Source: Burkholderiales bacterium RIFCSPHIGHO2_12_FULL_63_20 (lineage in GTDB: Bacteria > Pseudomonadota > Gammaproteobacteria > Burkholderiales > Burkholderiaceae_C). Taken from it: a DNA stretch of 64,000 nucleotides. Below the pieces are notes generated by a model. The model had not been told where the DNA came from. It made no database searches and worked only from the letters and a program-made list of their open reading frames with translations. Both the position numbers and the translations under genes were made by a program. Position 1 is the first letter of the stretch. Each line of letters starts with the position of its first letter. Shown here in pieces: positions 9,738 through 18,056 of this stretch. The stretch lies in contig MESA01000034.1 of the NCBI GenBank assembly GCA_001770775.1, positions 289,437 through 353,436 of the forward strand. The letters are read 5' to 3'.

Positions 9738-11195
9738 TCAGGCAAACAGGCCGTGCAGAAACCAGGCTTGCGTGGCCATGTCACCAGCGTGTCGGGTACG
9801 GAACACCCACAGCAGCCCCGCGCCCGGGCTACTGGCCAGGTAATAGTCGCGTGTGCAGGCGCCGTCTGGCTGAGCGGTGTCCCACCAACCCGCTTCGACA
9901 CGATGCGGGCCGGCCAGCCATTGCAAGCGCCCTTGGTAGTGCGGGTGTTCGTGCTGTCCCTGGGCATCGGTCACCAGGGACAAGGGCAATGGCTTGGGCA
10001 GCAACCAACTGGGCTGTGGCCAGGGGGGCAGGTCTATGCGAGTGTCGGCTGAAGGAACCCCAGCTGACGGATCCCGTGCGGCAGGTGGAGCGTGCAAGGC
10101 GGCCTGCCAGCGTTGGGCATGCTCCAGTCGGTGATCGGCATGCACCTGACCCGCCAGCACCCGCTCAGGCCCCAGTCGGGCGCTGAGGCGATCCAACAGC
10201 GTCCACAGTGCCTCTTTCTGGGCACGTCGGGCTGCGGGTGTCAGCAGCCCGTCCGGATGGGCCGTGAGCTGATCGCCCCCTTGCTCAGGAAACAGGCTGT
10301 GGCTGTGCGTCATCAGTGGCGCGATGTGCTCCGCCCTCAGGCTGATGTCTTCCACGGGGGCGGCCAGGGTCAGGCGCTGCAGATGCTCATGCAGCAATTG
10401 ACTCAGCCGCTCGGGATCACGGGTCGGGTTGGACAGCCTCACGGTGTGTTGCCCCGCGTGGGCTTCCTGCCGCCGCAAACCATGGTGCCAGCGCAGGGTG
10501 AAAGACTCGACCCCGGCGTGCTGTCCGGCCAGCCAGGCGCACAGGGCCTGCAGCAGCGTGCGCGCGGCATGCAGCAAGGCCGGTGCTGTCTCCACCCGGC
10601 ACGGCAACTCCAGCCGTTCATCGAACACGGCTGGCAGCGTCAGCCATGACAAGGGCAGGGGGCTGCGCGCATAAGCCTGGTCCAGAGCACGCAGCGAGTC
10701 CGCATCGAACCTTCGACTCAAGCCGCCTCGGGGCAGGGCGCTCACATCTCCCAGCGTGCGGCAACCCAGGCGTGCCAGCGTGCCCGCATGGGGCCGCAGC
10801 GCGCTCAGCGTCGTGAAAGGCAGGGCATGGAGCATCTGCTCTGTCGCGTAGGTGTCCGGTATGGCGTCGGCGTCATCGACCTGCGTGCCACCCTGGGTCA
10901 GGCGGTGACGTGCCACACACAGCGCCGCCAGGGCGTTCGATGCAAAAGCCCAGGCGGCCACACCTTGCGCCTGGGCACCCTTCACCAGGCGGCCACGCAA
11001 AGCCGCTCGTCCGCCGAACAAGCGTTCCGAGGCGTGGCACTCCAGCACCACCGCCTCCTCCAACTGCGCCACGCGGGGCGTGAACTGCAAGGCCCACCAG
11101 CCCAGAGGCCGCACGTCCAGCGGCTGCCAGATGGGGGCACTCGCATCGTCCGCCTCATGCTTCGAGGCGGGCAGCAAGGCCATCCAGTTCTGCAT
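9738..11195 (-). CDS. imuB: ImuB, Y-family polymerase-like mutasome subunit
   Basis: Y-family DNA polymerase homologue that serves as the hub of the SOS mutasome, bridging the beta clamp, ImuA and DnaE2. The 485-residue protein keeps the Y-family outline (for example VLECHASERLFGG near residue 55 and LARLGCRTLGDVSALP around residue 160) but the N-terminal catalytic aspartate and the SIDE-type acidic motif of active Y-family polymerases are not seen, as expected for ImuB. The start overlaps the end of imuA by 41 bases, and dnaE2 follows 6 bases after the stop, so translation of the three genes is probably coupled. An ATG at 11183 is an alternative start. Confidence 0.92.
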   Translation of the reverse strand: MQNWMALLPASKHEADDASAPIWQPLDVRPLGWWALQFTPRVAQLEEAVVLECHASERLFGGRAALRGRLVKGAQAQGVAAWAFASNALAALCVARHRLTQGGTQVDDADAIPDTYATEQMLHALPFTTLSALRPHAGTLARLGCRTLGDVSALPRGGLSRRFDADSLRALDQAYARSPLPLSWLTLPAVFDERLELPCRVETAPALLHAARTLLQALCAWLAGQHAGVESFTLRWHHGLRRQEAHAGQHTVRLSNPTRDPERLSQLLHEHLQRLTLAAPVEDISLRAEHIAPLMTHSHSLFPEQGGDQLTAHPDGLLTPAARRAQKEALWTLLDRLSARLGPERVLAGQVHADHRLEHAQRWQAALHAPPAARDPSAGVPSADTRIDLPPWPQPSWLLPKPLPLSLVTDAQGQHEHPHYQGRLQWLAGPHRVEAGWWDTAQPDGACTRDYYLASSPGAGLLWVFRTRHAGDMATQAWFLHGLFA

Positions 11196-11985
11196 GGGGT
11201 ACCGTCAGTGAGGTGTGAGGCCGCAAGGCGTGGCGGGGCACGGTGGCGGGCAAGGGTGACGACCTGGGTGGGCGTGTGGGCGATGCCGTACTGCTGCGCC
11301 ACAGTTCGGCCAAGCCCGAAGGCCAGTGCGGCAGCACAATGGGCTCGGCCAATGAAGGCCCACGGCGCTTGATCACATGGATTTCAAGCGGGTGAGGGCA
11401 GCCCCCCAGCGTCAAGTGCAAGCGCAACGGTGCCGCCGATGATTCCTGCGCAACACGCGCCGGCCGAAAGGCAAAGAACAAGCCTGGATGCTGCCCAGCG
11501 AAGGCCTGAAGGCGTCGGATCTGCTCCGGCCGGGCCTGGGGCAACCAACTGAGCACGGCGGTCACGCAATGCGCCTTCAGCGCCTGCTCCGTGGCCCATA
11601 AACGCTCTGCGGCGCCTTCCACATCAATGCGGATCACGCGGTCGGCGCGCACCCCTTCGCGTGCCAGTGCTGGCAGGTAAGGCAACTGCGGTGCCCCTAC
11701 CAGCAGCACCGAGCCGCCCTGGGCCACCAGTCGGGCCAAAGCCGGGGCCAGCAAGCGCCACTCACCCAAACCCGCCTGGGTCTGCAGGATTTCCGTCAGG
11801 CTCTGGCAAGGCCAGCCGCCATCGGGCAACACGGCATCCAGGGCAGCATGCCCGCTGGCCACGACAGGCGCCTGGTGGTGCCCCATGGCCTCCCCCCGCC
11901 ACACCAGGGCAGCCAGATGCTGCGGCAGCACCGCAGGCGTGATCGCACTGCGGTCGGAGTGGACGAGGGATTGGAGGGCAGACAT
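11155..11985 (-). CDS. imuA: ImuA, RecA/SulA-like mutasome protein
   Basis: First gene of the damage-inducible imuA-imuB-dnaE2 operon. The 276-residue product has the RecA-like outline of ImuA: an N-terminal segment ending in ALDAVLPDGGWP, a stretch resembling a degenerate ATP-binding core (SVLLVGAPQLPYLPAL) and a proline/arginine-rich C-terminus. In studied bacteria ImuA works with ImuB and DnaE2 in mutagenic lesion bypass. The ATG at 11985 lies only 7 bases from a perfect LexA box, so the transcript is very likely repressed by LexA and has a short or almost absent leader. Confidence 0.92.
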   Translation of the reverse strand: MSALQSLVHSDRSAITPAVLPQHLAALVWRGEAMGHHQAPVVASGHAALDAVLPDGGWPCQSLTEILQTQAGLGEWRLLAPALARLVAQGGSVLLVGAPQLPYLPALAREGVRADRVIRIDVEGAAERLWATEQALKAHCVTAVLSWLPQARPEQIRRLQAFAGQHPGLFFAFRPARVAQESSAAPLRLHLTLGGCPHPLEIHVIKRRGPSLAEPIVLPHWPSGLAELWRSSTASPTRPPRSSPLPATVPRHALRPHTSLTVPHAELDGLAARLEA

Positions 11986-11992
11986 GGCGAGA

Positions 11993-12012
11993 TACTGTGT
12001 ATTTGTACAGTA
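11993..12012 (-). promoter_or_regulatory. LexA box (SOS operator) of imuA-imuB-dnaE2
   Basis: The sequence TACTGTGTATTTGTACAGTA contains CTGT-N8-ACAG (11995-12010), an exact match to the proteobacterial LexA consensus, flanked by TA on both sides. It sits 7 bases upstream of the imuA ATG on the minus strand. The position explains SOS control of the mutasome operon; the DUF2237 gene further upstream ends at 12124 and is outside the controlled unit. Confidence 0.93.
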
Positions 12013-12123
12013 TATTACTGCGCACTGACGCCCACGTCCAGAGACGTTCAGACGAAATGGAAACCGGGTGACTCTGAGCGCTGCCCTGCAGCAGTCTCAG
12101 AGAAGGTGGCTCAGACAGCCAAC

Positions 12124-12519
12124 TCAGAACGCCGGTTTGCCCGATTCCAGCGCAGCCGACTTCAGCATGTCCAGCGTGACGACCTCCAGGGCCTGTTCGT
12201 GGGTGGCCTCCAGCGACACGGGCGGTGCCACCCCCGCCTCCCAGGCTTCCCGCCAACGGTGTACGCACAGGCACCAACGGTCGCCGGGCTTCAGACCGGG
12301 AAAGCGCCACTCCGGGTGCGGGGTGCTCAGGTCATTGCCCCGGCTGCGCGAAAAGTCCAGAAAAGCCTGCGTCATGCGCGCGCACACCACATGTTGACCC
12401 GTGTCGTCTTCGCGCGTGCGGCAACACCCATCCCGAAAAAATCCGGTCACAGGGTCGTAAGAGCAGGCCCGCAGGGGGCCGCCCAACACATTGCGTCCGG
12501 GAGTCAGGGCCACGCTCAT
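12124..12519 (-). CDS. DUF2237 family protein
   Basis: A 131-residue cytosolic protein matching the uncharacterised DUF2237 family. The recognised signatures are NVLGGPLRACSYDPVTGFFR at the start, DGCCRTREDDTGQHVVCA with three cysteines, FLDFSRSRGNDLSTP, FPGLKPGDRWCLC and a terminal EATHEQALEVV. The conserved cysteines suggest metal or redox chemistry, but no function is established that I can name. It lies between the SPFH/NfeD pair and the mutasome operon, all on the minus strand; the LexA box downstream of its stop separates it from imuA. Confidence 0.85.
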   Translation of the reverse strand: MSVALTPGRNVLGGPLRACSYDPVTGFFRDGCCRTREDDTGQHVVCARMTQAFLDFSRSRGNDLSTPHPEWRFPGLKPGDRWCLCVHRWREAWEAGVAPPVSLEATHEQALEVVTLDMLKSAALESGKPAF

Positions 12520-12540
12520 GGGATTCTCCAGCGTATCGAA

Positions 12541-13452
12541 TCAGGCCTGACCCGGCTTCTTCAGCAAGGTCATGGCCGTGCCAATCAGTGCCGATACTTC
12601 GCTCATGTTGCCCGGCACGATCATCGTGTTGTTCTTCTGCGCCAGTTGCCCATAGGCCTCCACGGCCTTCTCGGCCACCTTCAGGTTCACGGCTTCCTGC
12701 CCACCCGGCTGACGAATGGCCGCGGCGATCTTGGCAATCGCATCGGCGGTGGCATCGGCCACGGCGGTGATGGCGGCGGCCTCACCCTGCGCCTTGTTGA
12801 TCTCAGCCTGCTTCTCACCCTCCGATCGGGCGATGAACGCCTCACGCTCACCCGTGGCGATGTTGATTTGCTCCTGGCGACGACCTTCCGATGCCGCGAT
12901 CAGCGCGCGCTTCTCACGTTCCGCCGTGATCTGTGCCTGCATCGAACGCAGGATCTCGGCGGGAGGGGTCAAGTCCTTGATCTCATAACGCAGCACCTTC
13001 ACACCCCAGTTCAACGCAGCTTCGTCCAGCGCATTCACCACGGCGGCATTGATCAAGTCGCGTTCTTCAAACGTCTTGTCCAGCTCCATCTTGCCCACCA
13101 CCGAACGCAGCGTGGTCTGGGCCAGTTGGGTAATGGCGACGATGTAGTTCGATGAGCCATAGCTCGCGCGCATCGCATCGGTCACCTGGAAGTACAGGAT
13201 GCCGTCCACCTGCAACTGCGTGTTGTCCTTGGTGATACAGACCTGGCTGGGCACATCCAGCGGCACTTCCTTGAGCGAGTGCTTGTAGGCCACACGGTCA
13301 ATGAAGGGCAGGACGACATTGAGGCCAGCCGTCAGCGTGCCGTGGTACTTGCCCAGACGCTCCAGCACCCAGGCGCTTTGCTGCGGCACCACCTTGACGG
13401 ACTGAACCACAAAAACCACGGCGATGATGAGAAAGAGGATGGCGATTTCCAT
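12541..13452 (-). CDS. qmcA: SPFH/stomatin-like membrane protein (QmcA/HflC-like)
   Basis: Membrane-anchored scaffold of the stomatin/prohibitin superfamily. One N-terminal hydrophobic segment (EIAILFLIIAVVFVVQSV) is followed by the SPFH domain (VVPQQSAWVLERLGKYHGTL, then TAGLNVVLPFIDRVAYKHSL) and a charged coiled coil (AQITAEREKRALIAASEGRR) with an Ala-rich helix. The ATG at 13452 is preferred; an in-frame TTG lies 18 bases upstream. The gene begins 4 bases after the nfeD stop, and SPFH and NfeD proteins commonly form a pair in one membrane complex. The 303-residue length fits the slipin/QmcA family, and the symbol is given by family resemblance. Confidence 0.88.
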   Translation of the reverse strand: MEIAILFLIIAVVFVVQSVKVVPQQSAWVLERLGKYHGTLTAGLNVVLPFIDRVAYKHSLKEVPLDVPSQVCITKDNTQLQVDGILYFQVTDAMRASYGSSNYIVAITQLAQTTLRSVVGKMELDKTFEERDLINAAVVNALDEAALNWGVKVLRYEIKDLTPPAEILRSMQAQITAEREKRALIAASEGRRQEQINIATGEREAFIARSEGEKQAEINKAQGEAAAITAVADATADAIAKIAAAIRQPGGQEAVNLKVAEKAVEAYGQLAQKNNTMIVPGNMSEVSALIGTAMTLLKKPGQA

Positions 13453-13456
13453 GGTG

Positions 13457-13906
13457 TCAGACCTTTTCAAGAAGAAGGAGATTGCCCTGCATGGCGCAGA
13501 TGCGATAGGCGCCCGGCTCGGGCAAAGTGGTGCCCGAAGGCTGTTTCAAACGGGCACGCCAGGGGGCGCCACGGTAAGACACATGGGTCGTGCCATCGCT
13601 TTCCCAGTCACTCACCTGAACCACCTGGCCCAGGTCCAGTTCCAAATCTGGCGCCGATTGAGTGCCCAGTGGAAGGCTGCCTTGGCGCTGTTGGCGACGT
13701 CGCCGCCAGAAATACCAGCCTCCGGCCGTCAAGGCGGCCACCACCGCGGCCGCAACCAACTGAACCTCGGTCTGGAAGCCCGCATGTGCCGCCAAAGCGC
13801 CAGCCACGGCCCCCAGCGCAATCATCAACAGGTAAAACGTTCCGGTCGCCAGTTCAGCCACCACCAGCACGCCTGCCATCAACCACCACTGCGTACTTTC
13901 ATCCAC
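13457..13906 (-). CDS. NfeD family membrane protein
   Basis: Partner of the adjacent SPFH protein. The product starts with hydrophobic segments (STQWWLMAGVLVVAELATG, then FYLLMIALGAVAGALAAH and VQLVAAAVVAALTAGGWYF) followed by a basic patch and a small soluble OB-fold domain (VVQVSDWESDGTTHVSYRGA). I chose the GTG at 13906 because a GGAG ribosome-binding site lies 6-7 bases upstream; a GTG at 13948 would add 14 polar residues but lacks such a site. It ends 4 bases before the SPFH gene, so the two are co-transcribed. NfeD-SPFH pairs are linked to membrane microdomain organisation in other bacteria. Confidence 0.85.
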   Translation of the reverse strand: MDESTQWWLMAGVLVVAELATGTFYLLMIALGAVAGALAAHAGFQTEVQLVAAAVVAALTAGGWYFWRRRRQQRQGSLPLGTQSAPDLELDLGQVVQVSDWESDGTTHVSYRGAPWRARLKQPSGTTLPEPGAYRICAMQGNLLLLEKV

Positions 13907-14051
13907 GAAGCGCTCCGTTTCTTTCTGGTTCTTGTTCGACGGCCCCACAGGGGGGCAGCAAAATCATCATATCGCGCGCTCAGGGTAGGCAGATGACATA
14001 CAAGACGCCTACACTTCGCATTTTTCTGCACTTCTTGTTGGTGGGTAGCCC

Positions 14052-16316
14052 ATGCTGCGATTTCACTTTCCCATCGTCATCATTGACGAGGACTTCCGTT
14101 CCGAAAACACTTCGGGTCTGGGCATTCGCGCGTTGGCCGACGCCATCACGAAGGAGGGTTTCGAAGTCCTGGGCGTGACCGGTTACGGTGACCTGTCCCA
14201 GTTCGCCCAACAGCAAAGCCGCGCCAGCGCCTTCATCCTGTCGATTGACGATGAAGAGTTCACCCCGGGCCCCGAGCTTGACCCGGCCGTACTGAACCTG
14301 CGCAAGTTCATTGAAGAGATCCGCTTCAAGAACAACGACATCCCCATCTACCTGTACGGCGAGACGCGCACCTCCGAGCACCTCCCCAACGACATCCTGC
14401 GCGAGCTGCACGGCTTCATCCACATGTTCGAGGACACGCCCGAGTTCGTGGCGCGTCACATCATCCGTGAAGCCAAGAGCTACCTCGACGGCCTGGCGCC
14501 CCCGTTCTTCAAGGCGCTGATGGACTACGCCCAGGACGGCTCCTACTCCTGGCACTGCCCCGGTCACTCCGGTGGCGTGGCCTTCTTGAAGAGCCCCGTC
14601 GGCCAGATGTTCCACCAGTTCTATGGCGAGAACATGCTGCGCGCCGACGTCTGCAACGCCGTGGAAGAACTCGGTCAGTTGCTCGACCACACCGGCCCGG
14701 TCTACGAGTCCGAGAAGAACGCCGCGCGCATCTTCAACGCCGATCACTGCTTCTTCGTCACGAACGGCACCTCCACCTCCAACAAGATGGTGTGGCACCA
14801 CACCGTGGCTCCCGACGACATCGTCATCGTGGACCGCAACTGCCACAAGTCCATCCTGCACAGCATCATCATGACCGGGGCCATCCCCGTCTTCATGACG
14901 CCCACGCGCAACCACTTCGGCATCATCGGCCCGATCCCCAAGAGCGAGTTCGAGCCCTCGGCCATCCGCAAGAAAATCGCCAGCAATCCGTTGCTCAAGG
15001 GCGTGGACGCCAAGGCTGCCAAGCCGCGCATCATGACGCTCACGCAGAGCACCTACGATGGCGTGCTCTACAACACCGAGACCATCAAAGGCATGCTCGA
15101 CGGCTGGGTGGACACCCTGCACTTCGACGAAGCCTGGCTGCCCCACGCCGCTTTCCACAAGTTCTATGGCGCCTACCACGCCATGGGCAAAAACCGCGCG
15201 CGCCCCAAAGAGGCCGTGGTGTACGCCACCCAGTCCATCCACAAGCTGCTGGCCGGCATCAGCCAGGCTTCGCAGGTGCTCGTGCAGGACTCGCAGCAGG
15301 TCAAGCTCGACCGCAACCTCTTCAACGAGGCCTACCTGATGCACACCTCCACCTCGCCGCAGTACGCCATCATCGCCTCGTGCGATGTGGCTGCGGCCAT
15401 GATGGACCGCCCCGGTGGCACCGCCCTGGTGGAGGAGAGCATCAAGGAAGCGCTGGACTTCCGCCGCGCCATGCGCAAGGTCGACAAGGAATACGGCAAG
15501 GACTGGTGGTTCAAGGTCTGGGGGCCGGACAAGATCACGGCCGATGACATCGGCAAGCCGTCCGACTGGGTGCTCAAGGCCAACGAAAAGTGGCATGGCT
15601 TCGGTAACCTGGCCGACGGCTTCAACATGCTGGACCCGATCAAGTCCACCATCATCACTCCGGGCCTTGACGTGTCGGGTAAGTTCGCCAAGACCGGTCT
15701 CCCGGCGTCCATCGTCACCAAGTACCTGGCCGAGCACGGCGTGGTCGTCGAAAAGACCGGCCTTTACAGCTTCTTCATCATGTTCACCATCGGCATCACC
15801 AAGGGCCGCTGGAACACCATGCTGACTGCGCTGCAGCAGTTCAAGGACGACTACGACAAGAACCAGCCGCTGTGGCGCGTCGTGCCGGACTTCTGCAAGA
15901 AGTACCCGCGCTACGAGCGCATGGGCCTGCGTGACCTCTGCCAGAGCGTGCACGAAGCCTATGCCAGCGGCGACATCGCCCGCCTGACCACCGACGTGTA
16001 CCTGTCGGGCCTGGAGCCGGCCATGAAGCCGTCGGACGCCTACGCCTGCATCGCCCGTCGCCAGACCGAACGCGTGGACATCGACCAACTGGAAGGTCGC
16101 ATCACCACCGCGCTGCTGACCCCGTACCCGCCGGGCATCCCCCTGCTGATCCCGGGCGAGCGTTTCAACAAGAAGATCGTCGACTTCCTGAAGTTCACTC
16201 GCGACTTCAACGATGCCTTCCCCGGCTTTGCTACCGATGTGCACGGCCTCGTGGCTGAAGATCTGCCCGGCGGCGGAAAGCGTTACTACGTGGACTGCGT
16301 CAAGAGCGAAGTCTGA
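14052..16316 (+). CDS. Class I PLP-dependent Orn/Lys/Arg decarboxylase
   Basis: Large amino-acid decarboxylase of the inducible bacterial type. The 754 residues hold an N-terminal response-regulator-like wing domain (FPIVIIDEDFRSENTSGLGI), the PLP-binding core (WHCPGHSGGVAF, FNADHCFFVTNGTSTSNKMV) and the lysine that carries the cofactor in QSIHKLLAGISQAS, then the C-terminal domain ending with TPYPPGIPLLIPGE. Family members convert lysine, arginine or ornithine to cadaverine, agmatine or putrescine, often for acid tolerance or polyamine supply; the substrate cannot be told from the sequence. It diverges from nfeD and its stop codon abuts that of the convergent REC-TPR gene with no spacing. 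Confidence 0.92.
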   Translation: MLRFHFPIVIIDEDFRSENTSGLGIRALADAITKEGFEVLGVTGYGDLSQFAQQQSRASAFILSIDDEEFTPGPELDPAVLNLRKFIEEIRFKNNDIPIYLYGETRTSEHLPNDILRELHGFIHMFEDTPEFVARHIIREAKSYLDGLAPPFFKALMDYAQDGSYSWHCPGHSGGVAFLKSPVGQMFHQFYGENMLRADVCNAVEELGQLLDHTGPVYESEKNAARIFNADHCFFVTNGTSTSNKMVWHHTVAPDDIVIVDRNCHKSILHSIIMTGAIPVFMTPTRNHFGIIGPIPKSEFEPSAIRKKIASNPLLKGVDAKAAKPRIMTLTQSTYDGVLYNTETIKGMLDGWVDTLHFDEAWLPHAAFHKFYGAYHAMGKNRARPKEAVVYATQSIHKLLAGISQASQVLVQDSQQVKLDRNLFNEAYLMHTSTSPQYAIIASCDVAAAMMDRPGGTALVEESIKEALDFRRAMRKVDKEYGKDWWFKVWGPDKITADDIGKPSDWVLKANEKWHGFGNLADGFNMLDPIKSTIITPGLDVSGKFAKTGLPASIVTKYLAEHGVVVEKTGLYSFFIMFTIGITKGRWNTMLTALQQFKDDYDKNQPLWRVVPDFCKKYPRYERMGLRDLCQSVHEAYASGDIARLTTDVYLSGLEPAMKPSDAYACIARRQTERVDIDQLEGRITTALLTPYPPGIPLLIPGERFNKKIVDFLKFTRDFNDAFPGFATDVHGLVAEDLPGGGKRYYVDCVKSEV

Positions 16317-17975
16317 TCAGGCGCGCAGCTTCAGGCCGCCGGCGTCGCGGCCTGCGCTTGCACCCAGTTGGACATGGGTGCTGAAACGGCAGAACTTGCT
16401 GCGCATGTCCTGCAGCATGTCGCCCATGCCTTCGGCATCGGCAATGTCGTGGCGGTGGCGGGTGAGCAGCATGTCTGCCAGGTCGAGCAGTTTGGCGTTT
16501 TTCGTCTGGGCACCGTGCATGACCAGCGCCTTGAGCGCCGCCGTGGGGTCGCCGGCACGCACATGGCCCAAGGCCTTCTCGGCCATTTCCAGGATAGTTT
16601 TGTAGGCCTGCTGCACCATGTCCGCATACGGCTGATACTGCCGTACGGTCATCGCCAGCATGTCGGTGGACGCCTTGGATGTGCAAAAACGCAAGGCGAT
16701 TTTGTCGATCCACTCATCGGCTTCGGGTAGTTGCAACTCGTTCATCCGAAGTCGCAACAGAAGACTCAGCACATTGCCCGCTGCCTCGAAATCAAAGTCA
16801 GGTTGCTGGGCATCCAGCACCATGGTCTTGACGTTGTGCATGACGTCCCCCACCTGTCGCTGCAGCATCAACTCCAGCACATGAATCAGGCTGTGCATCC
16901 GCCTCAGACGTCCACTGTCGGGCATCTTTTCGCAGGCATGGGCGATGTTGCTCATGCAGCGCTGCACCCCCTTGGGATCTTTCTCATCAAAGCGGATTTG
17001 TGCGAGCAGGACCAAACTCTGGAAGTCGAACATCTTGGATGACACGCCCAGGCTGGCGGCTCGCTCCAGTGTGCGGGTGGCCTCATCGTTCTGCCCCAGA
17101 TAGAAGGCCAGCATGCCCACTTTCTGAAGGCGTGCGATGGATGCTGGCGTGGCTTCGGCGGCTTGCTTGTAGGTTTGCAGTGCCTCCTCGAACTGCCCTG
17201 TTTGCAGCTGCGCCCGACCCATTACGTCATACGCGTCGATGAACGAGGGGTTGTCCGCGATCAGGCTTTCGAGGGTGTTGCGAGCGGGTTGAGGTTGCCC
17301 GCCATCCAATTGGGAGCGTGCGATGCCCAAGCGTGCCCAAGGCAACGCACGGGTTTGATCAATCGCCTGAAACAATTGGCGAGCTTCATCGAAGCGGCTC
17401 AGTCTCAGCAACAACTCGCCGCCAATGCGGGCCGCGTAGATCCAGTATTCGCCTCGTTGCTGGAAACGGATCAGGCACAGCTTGGCGGCCGTTTCAAAAT
17501 CTTCAGCCTCAATGGCCTCAAAAATCGGGCCCAGCACCACCTTGCGGTGCCGCGCCAGGTGCAGTCGCTGCGCCAGCGCATTCGCGGTATGCGGCTTGAG
17601 CAGATAACAGTCCAGGGCTGATTCAGCCGCCTCGGCCACTTTGACGTACGAAGCCTCGCTGGTGACCATCACAAACACGGTCGAATAGGGCAGCAACTGC
17701 GCACGACGAAGATCGTCCAGCAAGTCAGATCCGGTCATGCCGCAATCATCGAAGTGGTAATCACACAGCACCACGTCAAATGCACGGGTTTCCAGTGCAC
17801 GCCGCGCCTCGGCCATCTTTGACGCCTGGATGATGCCGCTCAAGCCCAGGTCTGCCAGCATGCTGCGAAGGATGCTGCGCGAAGTTTGGTTGGCATCGAT
17901 GATCAGTGCTTTGCAACTGCGCAGATCACTGTCTGGCGCTTGCAACTCCACTGGCTTGGTCGTCAAGGGCAGCAT
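16317..17975 (-). CDS. Response regulator with C-terminal TPR array and no output domain
   Basis: A 552-residue cytosolic protein. Residues about 22-150 form a receiver domain with the acidic IDAN pocket, the phospho-acceptor aspartate in VVLCDYHFDD and the conserved lysine in LLKPH. The rest is helical, with several tetratricopeptide-like units (for example AYDVMGRAQLQTGQFEEALQ and KVGMLAFYLGQNDEATRTLE). There is no DNA-binding, enzymatic or HPt domain, so phosphorylation probably changes protein-protein contacts. No histidine kinase is adjacent. The gene lies downstream of dnaJ on the same strand but after a strong terminator, so it probably has its own promoter in the short gap at 17976-18006. 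The stop abuts that of the decarboxylase. Confidence 0.85.
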   Translation of the reverse strand: MLPLTTKPVELQAPDSDLRSCKALIIDANQTSRSILRSMLADLGLSGIIQASKMAEARRALETRAFDVVLCDYHFDDCGMTGSDLLDDLRRAQLLPYSTVFVMVTSEASYVKVAEAAESALDCYLLKPHTANALAQRLHLARHRKVVLGPIFEAIEAEDFETAAKLCLIRFQQRGEYWIYAARIGGELLLRLSRFDEARQLFQAIDQTRALPWARLGIARSQLDGGQPQPARNTLESLIADNPSFIDAYDVMGRAQLQTGQFEEALQTYKQAAEATPASIARLQKVGMLAFYLGQNDEATRTLERAASLGVSSKMFDFQSLVLLAQIRFDEKDPKGVQRCMSNIAHACEKMPDSGRLRRMHSLIHVLELMLQRQVGDVMHNVKTMVLDAQQPDFDFEAAGNVLSLLLRLRMNELQLPEADEWIDKIALRFCTSKASTDMLAMTVRQYQPYADMVQQAYKTILEMAEKALGHVRAGDPTAALKALVMHGAQTKNAKLLDLADMLLTRHRHDIADAEGMGDMLQDMRSKFCRFSTHVQLGASAGRDAGGLKLRA

Positions 17976-18006
17976 ACCTAAGATGGTATGCGATATCCGG
18001 ACAATG

Positions 18007-18032
18007 AAAAAGGCACCCGAAGGTGCCTTTTT
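18007..18032. terminator. Intrinsic terminator downstream of dnaJ
   Basis: AGGCACC (18011-18017) pairs with GGTGCCT (18022-18028) around a CGAA loop, and the stem is flanked by A and T runs on both sides, so it can act in both directions. It lies 25 bases after the dnaJ stop and separates dnaJ from the REC-TPR gene. Confidence 0.92.
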
Positions 18033-18056
18033 GCTTCAACCATCACGTCTCGTGAA

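Noticed and set aside
13985..14012. GTAGGC-N16-GCCTAC inverted repeat between nfeD and the decarboxylase gene
   Set aside because: The half-sites are short, the spacing does not match a known operator type and no T run follows, so it is not supported as an operator or terminator.
13980..16244. A 754-codon minus-strand frame opposite the decarboxylase gene
   Set aside because: The plus-strand product has all class I decarboxylase motifs; the antisense translation shows no family similarity and has the same composition bias as other shadows.
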